From Planctomycetota bacterium (GTDB lineage: Bacteria > Planctomycetota > UBA1135 > UBA2386): a DNA stretch of 64,000 nt. Where the stretch lies: positions 1 to 64,000 of the forward strand of contig JALORC010000019.1 of NCBI GenBank assembly GCA_025459175.1. The letters run 5' to 3'. The notes below the pieces were generated by a model, which was given only the letters and a program-made list of their open reading frames with translations, was not told the DNA's origin and ran no database searches. The position numbers and the translations under genes are program-made. This document shows positions 20,085 to 31,182 of this stretch, in pieces (positions within the stretch are counted from its first letter, which is position 1; every line of letters begins with the position of its first letter).

Positions 20085-20807
20085 ATGAGCCAGCCCGCGA
20101 TCCCGCTGCCGGCGTGCGACGTACTGGCGCTCGGCCCGCATCCCGACGACATCGAGATCGGCAACGCCGGCACGCTGCTGCTGCTGCGGCAGGCCGGCCA
20201 GCGCCTCGGCCTGCTCGACCTGACCCGCGGCGAGAAGGGCTCGCGCGGCACCGTCGACGAACGCAGTGCCGAGGCCGAGGCGGCGACGCGCCGGCTCGGG
20301 GCGGTCGTGCGGCGCAACCTCGGGCTGCCCGACACCGGGCTGCGCGTCGACGACCACGCGACCAACCTGCTGGTGGCTGCCCTGCGCAGCGCGCGGCCGT
20401 GGCTGCTGCTCGGTCCGCACGCGCACGACGTGCACCCGGACCATACCGCGGGCGCCCAACTCGCCGACCGCGCCGTGTTCCTCGCCGGTCTGCGCAACTA
20501 CGAGCCGCAGCTCGGCGAGCCGCACCGCCCGCGCGTGCACCTGCGCTACCCCGGCAACCGGCCGATCGAGCCGTCGCTGGTGGTCGACATCACCGCCGTC
20601 GCCGCCGAGAAGGCCGAGGTGGTGCGCTGCTACCGCTCGCAGCTGAATCCGCCCGACCGCAGCCATCTGACGCTCGGGCTAGACACCGCCGAACGCGCGC
20701 TGGTGCGCGATCAGTTCTACGGCGCCCGCATCGGCGTGCGCGCCGGCGAGCCGTTCTGGCACGACGGACCGCTGCCGGTCCGCGACCTGCGCGCGCTGCT
20801 CGGCTGA
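20085..20807 (+). CDS. bshB1: Bacillithiol biosynthesis deacetylase BshB1
   Basis: A 240-residue zinc-dependent deacetylase of the LmbE/PIG-L family that removes acetyl from N-acetylglucosaminyl-malate. The metal/catalytic motif is GPHPDDIEIGNAG (about residues 17-29), and the third zinc ligand region is HAHDVHPDHTAGAQLA (about 108-123). LTRGEKGSRGT and YRSQL are typical of the BshB1 branch. It directly follows bshC, and bshA lies 1.7 kb downstream, so the pathway is complete within this region. Confidence 0.93.
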   Translation: MSQPAIPLPACDVLALGPHPDDIEIGNAGTLLLLRQAGQRLGLLDLTRGEKGSRGTVDERSAEAEAATRRLGAVVRRNLGLPDTGLRVDDHATNLLVAALRSARPWLLLGPHAHDVHPDHTAGAQLADRAVFLAGLRNYEPQLGEPHRPRVHLRYPGNRPIEPSLVVDITAVAAEKAEVVRCYRSQLNPPDRSHLTLGLDTAERALVRDQFYGARIGVRAGEPFWHDGPLPVRDLRALLG

Positions 20808-20899
20808 ACGTCCGCGCGCCATCGCCCCCGCAGCCCGGGATCTCGGCCTTCTGCTCGCCTCGGCGTCCCCGATCCCCCAAGATCGACGCGGAGGCATCC

Positions 20900-21808
20900 A
20901 TGAAGAGCATCGCGGTCATCAACCAGAAGGGCGGCGTCGGCAAGACGACGACCACCGTCAATCTCGGCGCCGGACTCGCCCGCAAGGGCTATCGCGTGCT
21001 GCTGCTGGACATGGACCCGCAGGCCAACCTCACGGTGCACGTCGACAAGCGGCCCGACCTCGAGAGCAGCACGCTGACCAACCTGCTGGTCGAGGACGTG
21101 CCGCTGAAGGAACTGGTGCAGCCGACCGCGGTCGAGAACCTGTTCGTGGTGCCGAGCGACACCTCGCTGGCCGGCGTCGAGCAGGTGCTCGCCAACCGCA
21201 TCGGCCGCGAGACGATCCTGCGTGAGGCGATCGAGGCCTACCCGGATGCGGGCGTGTTCGACTTCGTGCTGTTCGACTGCCCGCCGTCGCTCGGCGTGCT
21301 GAGCGCGAACGCACTGGTCGCCGCCGATCACGTCGTGATCCCGATGCAGGCCGAGTACCTGTCGCTGCAGGGCATGGCGAAGCTGCTCGAGGTGATCCAG
21401 CTGGTGCAGAAGCGCCTCAATCCACAGATCAAGATCGCCTGCGTGCTGCCGTGCATGCTCGACGCCCGCACCAACCTCAGCACCGAGGTACTGCGCGAGA
21501 TCGACACCCACTTCGGCTCGATGCTGGCGCGCAGCCGCATCCGCAACAACGTCAAGCTCGCCGAGGCGCCGAGCTTCGGCCGCACGATCTTCGAGCACGC
21601 TCCCGACAGCAACGGCGCGCGCGACTACGAGGCATTCGCCACCGAGTTCGTGACGATGGTCGGCGCCGCGCCACCGCGGTCGACGCCAGCGGGCGGAGCG
21701 GCGCCGGCGTCGACGCCGACGCCGACGGCAACGCCGACCACGAACGGCGCCGCGAGCACGCCCGCGAGCGACGAACCACCGCCGGCCGCCGCCGATGCCT
21801 CGGCCTGA
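20900..21808 (+). CDS. parA: ParA/Soj-type chromosome partitioning ATPase
   Basis: A 302-residue ATPase with the deviant Walker A motif of ParA proteins (NQKGGVGKTTTTVNLG, residues ~7-22), the LLDMDPQANLT motif, FDCPPSLGVLSANAL (Walker B region), and IPMQAEYLSLQG. ParA works with ParB to segregate origins. The ATG has a good ribosome binding site (GGAGG, 5 bases upstream). The last ~40 residues are a low-complexity Pro/Thr/Ala tail rather than a domain. No parB is seen in the window. It lies between bshB1 and bshA, close to dnaA, the expected place for a chromosomal parA. Confidence 0.93.
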   Translation: MKSIAVINQKGGVGKTTTTVNLGAGLARKGYRVLLLDMDPQANLTVHVDKRPDLESSTLTNLLVEDVPLKELVQPTAVENLFVVPSDTSLAGVEQVLANRIGRETILREAIEAYPDAGVFDFVLFDCPPSLGVLSANALVAADHVVIPMQAEYLSLQGMAKLLEVIQLVQKRLNPQIKIACVLPCMLDARTNLSTEVLREIDTHFGSMLARSRIRNNVKLAEAPSFGRTIFEHAPDSNGARDYEAFATEFVTMVGAAPPRSTPAGGAAPASTPTPTATPTTNGAASTPASDEPPPAAADASA

Positions 21809-21843
21809 GACAGTACTGCTCGGCAATACGACGCGCGTGGTTC

Positions 21844-22500
21844 ATGTCGAGGAAGCCGACGGCCGATAGCCACGGCGACATGAAGCGGGAGCCGGACATC
21901 GATCGGTTGACGACCTTGTTGGGCCAATGTCTCGGTCGCATCGACGAACAGGCCTATCGCCTGCAGCAGGTCGACGACGACGAGACCGTCGACGGTGCCG
22001 ACGACGTGCTGGAGCAGGAGGCCGCGACGCTGCAGGAGCTGATCGGGTCGATGCTCGAGCAGACCCAGGCCCCGGACCAGAGCGACCTCAACGTGGTGAT
22101 CGCCGCGGCGGTGTCCGCGTGCCTCGGTGAACTGCAGCGCCCGATCGTCGTGCGCCAACGCCTCGAACCCGACCTGCCGCCGGTCGCATGCAGCCCCGGC
22201 CAGCTCAGCTTCGCGGTGCAGCGCTCGCTGGTGCTGTGCACGGGCGGCCTGGTCGCCGGCGACGAACTGTGGCTGACCAGTCGCCGCGACGGCGAGCAGG
22301 TGGTGCTCGAACTCGAGTGCCCGTCGGTCGCGAACGACCGCAACCTGCCGGCCCGGTCGCAGACGCTGTGCGAGTTCGTGGCGGCGATGCGCGGCAACTG
22401 CCGCGTCGATCGGGACGATCGCGGCAGCCTGTTGGTGGTGCTCGAACTGCCAGCGGCACTCGCGATCGACGAGCACGGATCGGCACCACCGTGCGGCTAG
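21844..22500 (+). CDS. Unrecognised protein with a degenerate histidine-kinase ATPase-like region
   Basis: About 218 residues from ATG 21844 (an alternative ATG is at 21880, before KREPDIDRL). The first ~85 residues are acidic and helical (DDDETVDGADDVLEQEAATLQ). The later part reads RQRLEPDLPPVACSPGQLSFAVQRSLVL, which mirrors the segment before and into the N-box of HATPase_c domains (normally PDLPxVxxDPxQLxQVLxNLLxNA). The ATP-binding asparagines and the G-boxes are not recognisable, so kinase activity is unlikely. It sits between parA and bshA, 9 bases before bshA. It could be a regulator of sensor-kinase origin; the function is unknown. Confidence 0.7.
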   Translation: MSRKPTADSHGDMKREPDIDRLTTLLGQCLGRIDEQAYRLQQVDDDETVDGADDVLEQEAATLQELIGSMLEQTQAPDQSDLNVVIAAAVSACLGELQRPIVVRQRLEPDLPPVACSPGQLSFAVQRSLVLCTGGLVAGDELWLTSRRDGEQVVLELECPSVANDRNLPARSQTLCEFVAAMRGNCRVDRDDRGSLLVVLELPAALAIDEHGSAPPCG

Positions 22501-22509
22501 GATGCGCGG

Positions 22510-23619
22510 ATGCGCATCGGCATCGTCTGCTATCCGACCGTCGGCGGGAGTGGTGTGGTCGCCACCGAGATGGCGCTGGCTCTCGCCCAGCGCGGCCACG
22601 ACGTCCACCTGCTCAGCTATGACCGGCCGAGCCGGCTGCGCCGCGGGGTGCCGGGCCTGCGCTTCCACCAGGTCGCGGTATCGGCCTACCCGCTGTTCCG
22701 CTACCCACCGTACGACCTCGCCCTGGCGACGCGCATGATCGAGGTGCGCGAGGAAGCGCACATCGACGTCTTCCACGTGCACTACGCGATCCCGCACGCG
22801 GTCAGCGCGTTCCTGGCTCGCAGCATGTGCGGCGACAACGCCTGCATGCCGTTCGTCACGACCTTGCACGGCACCGACATCACCGTCGTCGGCAGCGATC
22901 GTGCCTACATGCGACCGACCCGCTTCGCGCTCGAGCAGTCGAACGCGGTGACCGCGGTCAGCCAGTATCTCGCCGACGAGACCCAGCTGGTGTTCGGCGT
23001 GCGCAAGGAGGTCGAGGTGGTGCACAACTTCGTCGACATCGAGCGCTTCAAGCCGGGCCCGCGCCGGCCGTGGCGCGAGCGACCCGACCAGGAACGGGTG
23101 CTCGTGCACGCGTCGAACTTCCGGCCGGTCAAGCGCACCGCCGACGTGGTGCGCGCGTTCGCGGCGATCCAGAAGGAACTGCCGGCGCGGCTGGTGCTGA
23201 TCGGCGACGGCCCGGATCGCGAACACGCGATGGCGGTCGCCAGCGACCTCGGCTGCATCGACAAGGTCGAGCACCTAGGCATGCAGGACCAGATCCAGGA
23301 CCTGCTGCCGCAGGCCGACCTGTTCCTGTCGGCGTCGGAGACCGAGAGCTTCGGCCTCTCGATGCTCGAGGCGATGAGCTGTGGCGTGCCGTGCATCAGC
23401 ACCGCGGTGGGCGGCGTCGGCGAGGTGATCGGCGACACCGGCCGGCTGGTGCCGTTCGCCGACCCGGCCGCGATGGCGAAGGCGGCGCTCGGCGTGCTGC
23501 ACGACGACGACCTGCACCAACGGCTGTCGCTGGCGGCGCGCCAACGCGCCGTCGATCACTTCGCGACCGATCGCATCGTCGCCCAGTACGAACGCATCTA
23601 CGCCCGCGTGCTGGGGTGA
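22510..23619 (+). CDS. bshA: N-acetyl-glucosaminyl L-malate synthase BshA
   Basis: A 369-residue GT4-family glycosyltransferase that joins UDP-GlcNAc to L-malate, the first step of bacillithiol synthesis. The N-terminal VCYPTVGGSGVVATEMALALAQRGH motif, HVHYAIPHAVSAFLAR, TTLHGTDITVVGSDRAY and VVHNFVDIERFKP are all diagnostic of BshA rather than of general GT4 enzymes. The donor-site part is FRPVKRTADVVRAF ... ETESFGLSMLEAMSCGVPCIST. It lies between the HATPase-like gene and a cysteine desulfurase gene. Confidence 0.95.
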   Translation: MRIGIVCYPTVGGSGVVATEMALALAQRGHDVHLLSYDRPSRLRRGVPGLRFHQVAVSAYPLFRYPPYDLALATRMIEVREEAHIDVFHVHYAIPHAVSAFLARSMCGDNACMPFVTTLHGTDITVVGSDRAYMRPTRFALEQSNAVTAVSQYLADETQLVFGVRKEVEVVHNFVDIERFKPGPRRPWRERPDQERVLVHASNFRPVKRTADVVRAFAAIQKELPARLVLIGDGPDREHAMAVASDLGCIDKVEHLGMQDQIQDLLPQADLFLSASETESFGLSMLEAMSCGVPCISTAVGGVGEVIGDTGRLVPFADPAAMAKAALGVLHDDDLHQRLSLAARQRAVDHFATDRIVAQYERIYARVLG

Positions 23620-23623
23620 GTCC

Positions 23624-24742
23624 GTGAGCGCACCCGAGCCTGCGTTCTGCGACCACAACGCCGGGAGTCCGGCGCTGCCGGAGGTGCTGGCGGCGTTCGT
23701 CGACACCGAACGCCGCTGCCCCGGCAACCCGGCCAGCACCCACACCGCCGGCCGCGCCGCCCGCGCCGCGCTGGAGCACGCACGCGAACGGATCGCGAAC
23801 GCCCTCGGTGTCGCCGCCGCCGACGTGGTGTTCACGAGCGGTGGAACCGAGGCCGCCAACCTGGCAGTACTCGGCCTCGGTGCACCCGAGCAACCGGTGC
23901 TGCTGGCGCCGACCGAACACCCGGCGGTCGCCGAACCGGCGGCGCTGCGTGGCACCGTCGACTGGCGGGTCGAGCCGGACGGCACCGCGATCGTCGCGCG
24001 ACCCGAACGCATGGTAGGCCTCGTCTGCCTCGCGCACGCGCAGAGCGAGCTCGGCACGCTGCAACCGATCGCAGCGGCGGCCGCGATGGCCGCCACGTTG
24101 GCAGTGCCGCTGTTCGTCGACGCGGCGCAGACGCTCGGCCGCGTCGACCTGCAGCCGGTCGTCGGGTGCGGCGCCGTGCTGAGCCTGTCGCCGCACAAGG
24201 CTGGTGGTCTGCGTGGACTCGGCGTGCTGCTCGGCCACGAACTCCACCGCCAGCTGCGTCCGCTGTTGCGCGGTGGTGGTCAGGAGCTCGGCCTGCGACC
24301 CGGCACCCAGAGTCCGGCGCTCGCGGTCGCCAACGCACTCGCGATCGAACTCGCCATCGCCGAGCGCACCGCGCGCGCCGCGACGATGCTGCGCGCGCGC
24401 GCCGAGTTCCTCGCCGGCATCGCGGCGAGTGGCGTCGCGCATCGCGTGCTGACGCCGCTCGACCGCAGCCTGCCGAACACCGCGATGCTGCACTTCCCCG
24501 GCGTCGAAGGACGCAACCTGCTGCCGACCCTGGATCTGATCGGCGTGCAGGCTTCGCACGGCTCGGCGTGCTCGTCGGGCGCCGCGATTCCACCGCGCAT
24601 CTTGACCGCGATCGGCCTCGACGAGGCCGCCGCGCACTCTTGCGTACGCTTCAGCTTGGGCTTCCGCGACGAGCCGAACGCGACGCGCGAAGTCGGAGTT
24701 CGCGCCGGCGCGATCGTCGCGCGTCGGCAGAAAAAAAGTTGA
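23624..24742 (+). CDS. Cysteine desulfurase-like PLP enzyme (NifS/IscS family)
   Basis: A 372-residue aminotransferase class V enzyme that removes sulfur from cysteine. The start is GTG 23624, 4 bases after bshA. Visible features are NPASTHTAGRAARAALEHAR, VFTSGGTEAANLA (cofactor phosphate), the PLP-interacting Asp in FVDAAQTLGRVD, the Schiff-base Lys in SLSPHKAGGLRG (about residue 193), and the persulfide-forming Cys in HGSACSSGA (about residue 315). HAQSELGTLQPI replaces the usual HVNNEIGTIQPI, a modest deviation. Its link to bacillithiol genes suggests a thiol or sulfur role, perhaps iron-sulfur cluster supply; the exact client is unknown. It ends in a Lys-Lys-Ser after an A-run. Confidence 0.88.
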   Translation: MSAPEPAFCDHNAGSPALPEVLAAFVDTERRCPGNPASTHTAGRAARAALEHARERIANALGVAAADVVFTSGGTEAANLAVLGLGAPEQPVLLAPTEHPAVAEPAALRGTVDWRVEPDGTAIVARPERMVGLVCLAHAQSELGTLQPIAAAAAMAATLAVPLFVDAAQTLGRVDLQPVVGCGAVLSLSPHKAGGLRGLGVLLGHELHRQLRPLLRGGGQELGLRPGTQSPALAVANALAIELAIAERTARAATMLRARAEFLAGIAASGVAHRVLTPLDRSLPNTAMLHFPGVEGRNLLPTLDLIGVQASHGSACSSGAAIPPRILTAIGLDEAAAHSCVRFSLGFRDEPNATREVGVRAGAIVARRQKKS

Positions 24743-25112
24743 GTCGCTCGCGAACGGATCATCGCGCGCGACAACTCGACCCAAGTCGTTTCCGTGCGGA
24801 CGCGAGCGTGCAGATTCTGCGAAGAGAGTGTGGGGAAACCGCCTCGTTCGGTGAGCAAAGTTCCGCCGCTCTCTTGCGTGGGAGTCGTCCCGCCCGCTAA
24901 AGACGCACTCGTCGTTTCGCGCTGCCACTGGGTCGTCCCGACCCTCGGCAGTGCCTCACAGCCAGCGCCAGCCGGAGCCGCACCACGCGGTTCGACCCGA
25001 CCCACCTCGGGTCGCCTCTCTCGGAAAACCGCCCACTTCGACTCGCGCTACCGTTCTGTACTCAGCCAACCTGCACCGGCACACGTTGCCACGCCACCCA
25101 ACCTTGACCACC
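24743..25112. other. 370-base non-coding stretch upstream of dnaA (promoter / candidate origin)
   Basis: No convincing gene is present. The left edge contains a short A-run (inside the end of the preceding gene). At 24829-24837 the minus strand reads TTCCCCACA, two mismatches from the classical DnaA box TTATCCACA. The region just before dnaA has lower purine order and stretches such as TCGGAAAACCGCCCA. The dnaA promoter must lie here; origin function is possible but is not shown by a box cluster that can be seen by eye. Confidence 0.45.
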
Positions 25113-26648
25113 ATGGCCGACGCCTCCGTTCCCGATCCCCTGCAATCGCTTGCGGAACGGGACCTCCTGCGGGCGCTGCTGCAGCAACTGAGCTCCCGGG
25201 TCCGCCGGGAGCAGCTGGAGACGTGGTTCCGTTCGCTGGATGTGCGCCGGGCCGACGACCGTGAGATCGAGCTGTCGGTGACGAGCCAGTTCGTCCGGGA
25301 CTGGCTGCAGAAGAACTACCTCGGGGTTCTCACCGAGGCCGTCAGCGCGCTCGGTCAGACCAAGCGCCGGGTGCTGTTGACCCATCGCGACGAGGACGGC
25401 TGGGACAGCCTGCGCTTCGCCCAGCCGCAAGCCATCTCCGACGAGATCGATCGGCTGGTCCGGCTGCGCGATGACCGCACGCCGCCGAGCCCGGCGGCCG
25501 AAACCTCGGCCCAGCCCGGCGCCGGCGCGCGCACGCCGACCTACCCGGCCGCCACCGGCCTCGGTGCTGGCGGCGCCGGCGCGGTTGGACATGGCCCCGT
25601 CACCAGCCGGCGGCTCGGCAACGCGCTGAACCCGAACTACACGTTCGACAAGTTCGTGGTCGGTCCGTGCAACCGCCTCGCGCATGCGTCGGCGCTGGCG
25701 ATCGGGGAAAACCCCGGCTGCGCCTACAACCCGCTGTTCGTGCACGGCAACGTCGGCCTCGGCAAGTCGCACCTGCTGCAGGCCATCTGCCACACCGTGC
25801 AGCGCCGCGACCCGAACGCTCGCGTGCTCTACCTGAGCTGCGAGGACTTCACCAACGCGTTCATCCAGGCCATCCAGAGCCACCAGCTCGACGCCTTCCG
25901 GCAGCTCTACCGCAGCGCCGACGTGCTGGTGATCGACGACGTGCAGTTCCTGGCCAACAAGGAGAAGACCCAGGACGAGTTCTTCCATACCTTCAACACG
26001 CTCTACGACGCCCAGAAGCAGATCGTGCTGTCGTCGGACCGGCCGCCGATCGAGATCCCGACCATCGAGGAGCGGCTGGTGTCGCGCTTCAAGTGGGGGC
26101 TGGTCGCCGAGGTCGAGGCGCCGTGCCTGGACACGCGGGTCGCGATCGTGCGCCGCAAGGCCGCCGGCCGCGGCGTCGACCTGCCCGAGGACGTGGCGCG
26201 GTTCCTGGCCGAACGGGTCACGACCAACATCCGCGAGCTCGAGGGTGCGGTCATCAAGGTGGTCGGCATCGCCGCCATCACCGACCAGCCGATCACGCTC
26301 GCGCTGGCGGAGAGCTGTGTGCGGGGCATGCCGCTGCGCCACAGCCAAGTCTCGGCCGACGACGTGATGACGCTGATCACGACCGAGTTCGCGATCAGCG
26401 CGCGCGAGCTGACCGGCAAGGGGCGCACCCAGACCGTGAGCCTGCCGCGCCAGGTCGCGATGTTCCTGCTGCGCGAGCACACCGAGAACTCGCTCGAGGA
26501 CGTCGGCCGCATCTTCGGCAACCGCGACCACACCACGGTGCTCTACGCGGTCAACAAGATCCGTGAGCGCGCGCAGAAGGACCGCATGTTCAAGGAGCTG
26601 CTGGACGGCCTCAGCAACCGCCTGCTGACGCGTTCGTTCCGCAGTTGA
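25113..26648 (+). CDS. dnaA: Chromosomal replication initiator protein DnaA
   Basis: A 511-residue initiator that binds DnaA boxes and opens the origin. Domain I is about residues 1-95 (LSSRVRREQLETWFRSLD). A Pro/Gly/Ala-rich domain II linker spans about 120-170. The AAA+ domain III starts NYTFDKFVVGPCNRLAHASA, with Walker A GNVGLGKSHLL (about 210; Ser replaces the usual Thr) and Walker B VLVIDDVQFL (about 273). Domain IV ends in the DnaA signature GNRDHTTVLYAVNKI. The ATG at 25113 is preferred over in-frame codons further upstream because MADASVPDPLQSL aligns with normal N-termini. The dnaA-dnaN-gyrB order marks the origin region. Confidence 0.97.
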   Translation: MADASVPDPLQSLAERDLLRALLQQLSSRVRREQLETWFRSLDVRRADDREIELSVTSQFVRDWLQKNYLGVLTEAVSALGQTKRRVLLTHRDEDGWDSLRFAQPQAISDEIDRLVRLRDDRTPPSPAAETSAQPGAGARTPTYPAATGLGAGGAGAVGHGPVTSRRLGNALNPNYTFDKFVVGPCNRLAHASALAIGENPGCAYNPLFVHGNVGLGKSHLLQAICHTVQRRDPNARVLYLSCEDFTNAFIQAIQSHQLDAFRQLYRSADVLVIDDVQFLANKEKTQDEFFHTFNTLYDAQKQIVLSSDRPPIEIPTIEERLVSRFKWGLVAEVEAPCLDTRVAIVRRKAAGRGVDLPEDVARFLAERVTTNIRELEGAVIKVVGIAAITDQPITLALAESCVRGMPLRHSQVSADDVMTLITTEFAISARELTGKGRTQTVSLPRQVAMFLLREHTENSLEDVGRIFGNRDHTTVLYAVNKIRERAQKDRMFKELLDGLSNRLLTRSFRS

Positions 26649-27215
26649 GGCCGGAGTCCCCCGGTTGGCGAACGGCCGCTCCGAGCAGCGCCTGCCCCGG
26701 CCCAAGACCGCCGCATCCGATCGCTCGCCGCCCGTCCGACGGGCCCGGCTCGAGTTCGATGCGATCCCTCGCCGACACCCGTCGGATGCCGTGGCCGGCC
26801 GATCTTTTGACGCCTTGGAGCCGCGCTCCGCGCCCGGTAGCAGCTGCTGTGTCAGCTGTCGTCGCGAGATCTGTGCAGAGCCGTGTAGTGGTCCCTGGAG
26901 CCTGCGCGAACAGTCGTGCAGGACTCTCCGCGACCTCGTCGACCCGGGTCTGCCGAGGTGACCCGGAACGTGGAGATGTCGACTTCCACGGGCGATTCCC
27001 CAGCGGTTCTCCAGACCCCTGGAAACGCCGCGCAACCCGCTTTCCGACTCGCTCCGCGGGCGATGGCCCGGTAGCCTCTTCACACTCGTGACGGCACGTA
27101 CGAGGATGATGAGAGAGAGAATTCTCTCCCTTGCATACTCATCGTGCCGCGCTCGTTTGCAGCTCGCTCCCAGCCCAGCACCACAGCCAGCCACCAAGCA
27201 GCCCAACCTCCATCG
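26649..27215. other. 567-base non-coding stretch between dnaA and dnaN, candidate oriC
   Basis: No convincing gene is present. Within 26984-27026 there are four motifs related to TTNTCCACA in close succession: TTCCACG at 26984, TTCCCCAG at 26996, TTCTCCAGA at 27007, and the reverse complement of a TTTCCAG at 27019-27025. None is a perfect DnaA box. Further right lie a 14-base palindrome (27115-27128) and a comparatively AT-rich stretch from about 27100 to 27145. The combination suits an origin or the dnaN promoter-operator region. The dnaA-dnaN gap is a frequent oriC site in bacteria. Confidence 0.5.
27115..27128. promoter_or_regulatory. 14-base perfect palindrome upstream of dnaN
   Basis: GAGAGAATTCTCTC is a perfect palindrome preceded by further GA repeats. 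An outer inverted repeat, GATGAG (27108-27113) and CTCATC (27138-27143), brackets it. It lies 87 bases before dnaN in an otherwise GC-rich gap. It could be an operator for a dimeric regulator or part of the origin; no known consensus is recognised. Confidence 0.5.
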
Positions 27216-28310
27216 ATGAAGATCCTCTGCGACCGCACGGCCCTCCAGGAGGCCGTCAACGTGGTGTCCTCGGTGGTTCCGGTGAAGACGCCGAAGCCGA
27301 TCCTGCAGAACATCCTGGTGCGAGCCGAAGGCGACGGCATCACGCTGTTCGCCACCGACCTCGAGATGGCGGCGCGGGTGCAGCTGGACTCGGTCAAGGT
27401 GAGTCGCAAGGGCTCGGTGCTGCTGCCGGCCAAGGAGACCTCGGCGCTGCTGCGCGAACTCAGCGACCCGACGGTGACGCTCGAGAGCACCGACCAGCGC
27501 TGCCGGATCGAGAGCGGCGGCGGTTCGTTCGTGCTGCTCGGCGAGGACCCGCAGCAGTTCCCGGACGAGACCCAGGTGAAGTCCGGCAAGCGGCTCGAGA
27601 TCCCGAGCGGCCGCATGCTGCGCATGATCCAGGAGACGGTGTTCGCGGCGGCGCGCGAGGAGACCCGCTACGCGATCAACGGCGTGCTGGTCGATGCGGC
27701 GGCGGGCTGCCTGCGGCTGGTGGCGACCGACGGTCGGCGCCTCGCGATCAGCTACGAGAACGTCGACGCCAAGTCGGAGTTCAAGGTGGTGGTGCCGCTG
27801 CGGGCGCTCAACACGCTGGCGCGGGCGCTCGGCGAGGGCAGCAAGGAGATGCTGCAGATCGACGTCGGCGACAAGCAGGTGGTGTTCCACACCGGCAAGA
27901 TGCAGCTGGTCAGCCAGCTGCTCGAGACCAGGTTCCCCGACTACGAGGGCGTGCTGCCGAAGGCGGCCGACACCACCGTCGAGATCCAGAAGGCGGTGCT
28001 GGAGAGCGCGCTGCGCCGCGCCTCGATCCTGTGCGCCGCCGAGATGCGCATGGTCCGCTTCGAGGTCGGCGAGCAGTCGCTGCGCATGACCGCCGAGAGC
28101 TCGGCGCGCGGCCGCGCCGACGTCGTCGTCGACGCCGCGGTGAAGGGTTCGGGCGGCAGCATCAACTTCAACCCGGACTACATCCTGGAGGCGCTGCGCG
28201 TCTGCCAGCTCGACCAGGTGCGGCTCGACATGTCCGACGACTCGATGCCGGCGAAGTTCACCCTCGGCGAGTCGTTCACCTACGTGGTGATGCCGATCAG
28301 CGGCGCCTGA
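27216..28310 (+). CDS. dnaN: DNA polymerase III beta subunit (sliding clamp)
   Basis: A 364-residue ring-forming clamp that holds DNA polymerase on the template. The start ATG 27216 gives MKILCDRTALQEAVNVVSSVV, the normal N-terminus; longer in-frame starts add an unrelated leader. The three clamp domains can be followed: KTPKPILQNILV in domain 1, FAAAREETRYAINGVLV in domain 2, and the C-terminal PDYILEALRVCQLDQVRLDM with the conserved VVMPIS end, here VMPISGA. It is followed 29 bases later by the DciA-like gene. Confidence 0.97.
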   Translation: MKILCDRTALQEAVNVVSSVVPVKTPKPILQNILVRAEGDGITLFATDLEMAARVQLDSVKVSRKGSVLLPAKETSALLRELSDPTVTLESTDQRCRIESGGGSFVLLGEDPQQFPDETQVKSGKRLEIPSGRMLRMIQETVFAAAREETRYAINGVLVDAAAGCLRLVATDGRRLAISYENVDAKSEFKVVVPLRALNTLARALGEGSKEMLQIDVGDKQVVFHTGKMQLVSQLLETRFPDYEGVLPKAADTTVEIQKAVLESALRRASILCAAEMRMVRFEVGEQSLRMTAESSARGRADVVVDAAVKGSGGSINFNPDYILEALRVCQLDQVRLDMSDDSMPAKFTLGESFTYVVMPISGA

Positions 28311-28339
28311 GCCGGCTCCGGACCCTCGAGCTTCCCGTC

Positions 28340-31091
<2,752 letters not shown>

Positions 31092-31093
31092 AC

Positions 31094-31130
31094 GCCGGCA
31101 GGGGCAGGCTCCGCGACGGTAGCTGCCGGC
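31094..31130 (+). terminator. Hairpin behind gyrB
   Basis: GCCGGCAG (31094-31101) pairs with CTGCCGGC (31123-31130), an 8-base stem with a 21-base loop, starting two bases after the gyrB stop codon. It may end gyrB transcription or stabilise its mRNA; no T-tract follows. Confidence 0.4.
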
Positions 31131-31182
31131 CGTCGGCCACGGTGGGCCGTTCGAACCAGACCGCTCGCGAGGATCCGCGCCG

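Noticed and set aside
24794-25264. 156-codon open frame in the gap before dnaA
   Set aside because: It overlaps the dnaA start, has low-complexity composition and no ribosome binding site or domain.
26645-27091. 148-codon open frame in the dnaA-dnaN gap
   Set aside because: Ser/Pro/Arg-rich shadow-like composition; the gap is better explained as regulatory or origin DNA.
25062-27890. 942-codon open frame antisense to dnaA and dnaN
   Set aside because: It lies opposite two unmistakable core genes and encodes a biased Arg/His/Leu-rich product with no recognisable domain.
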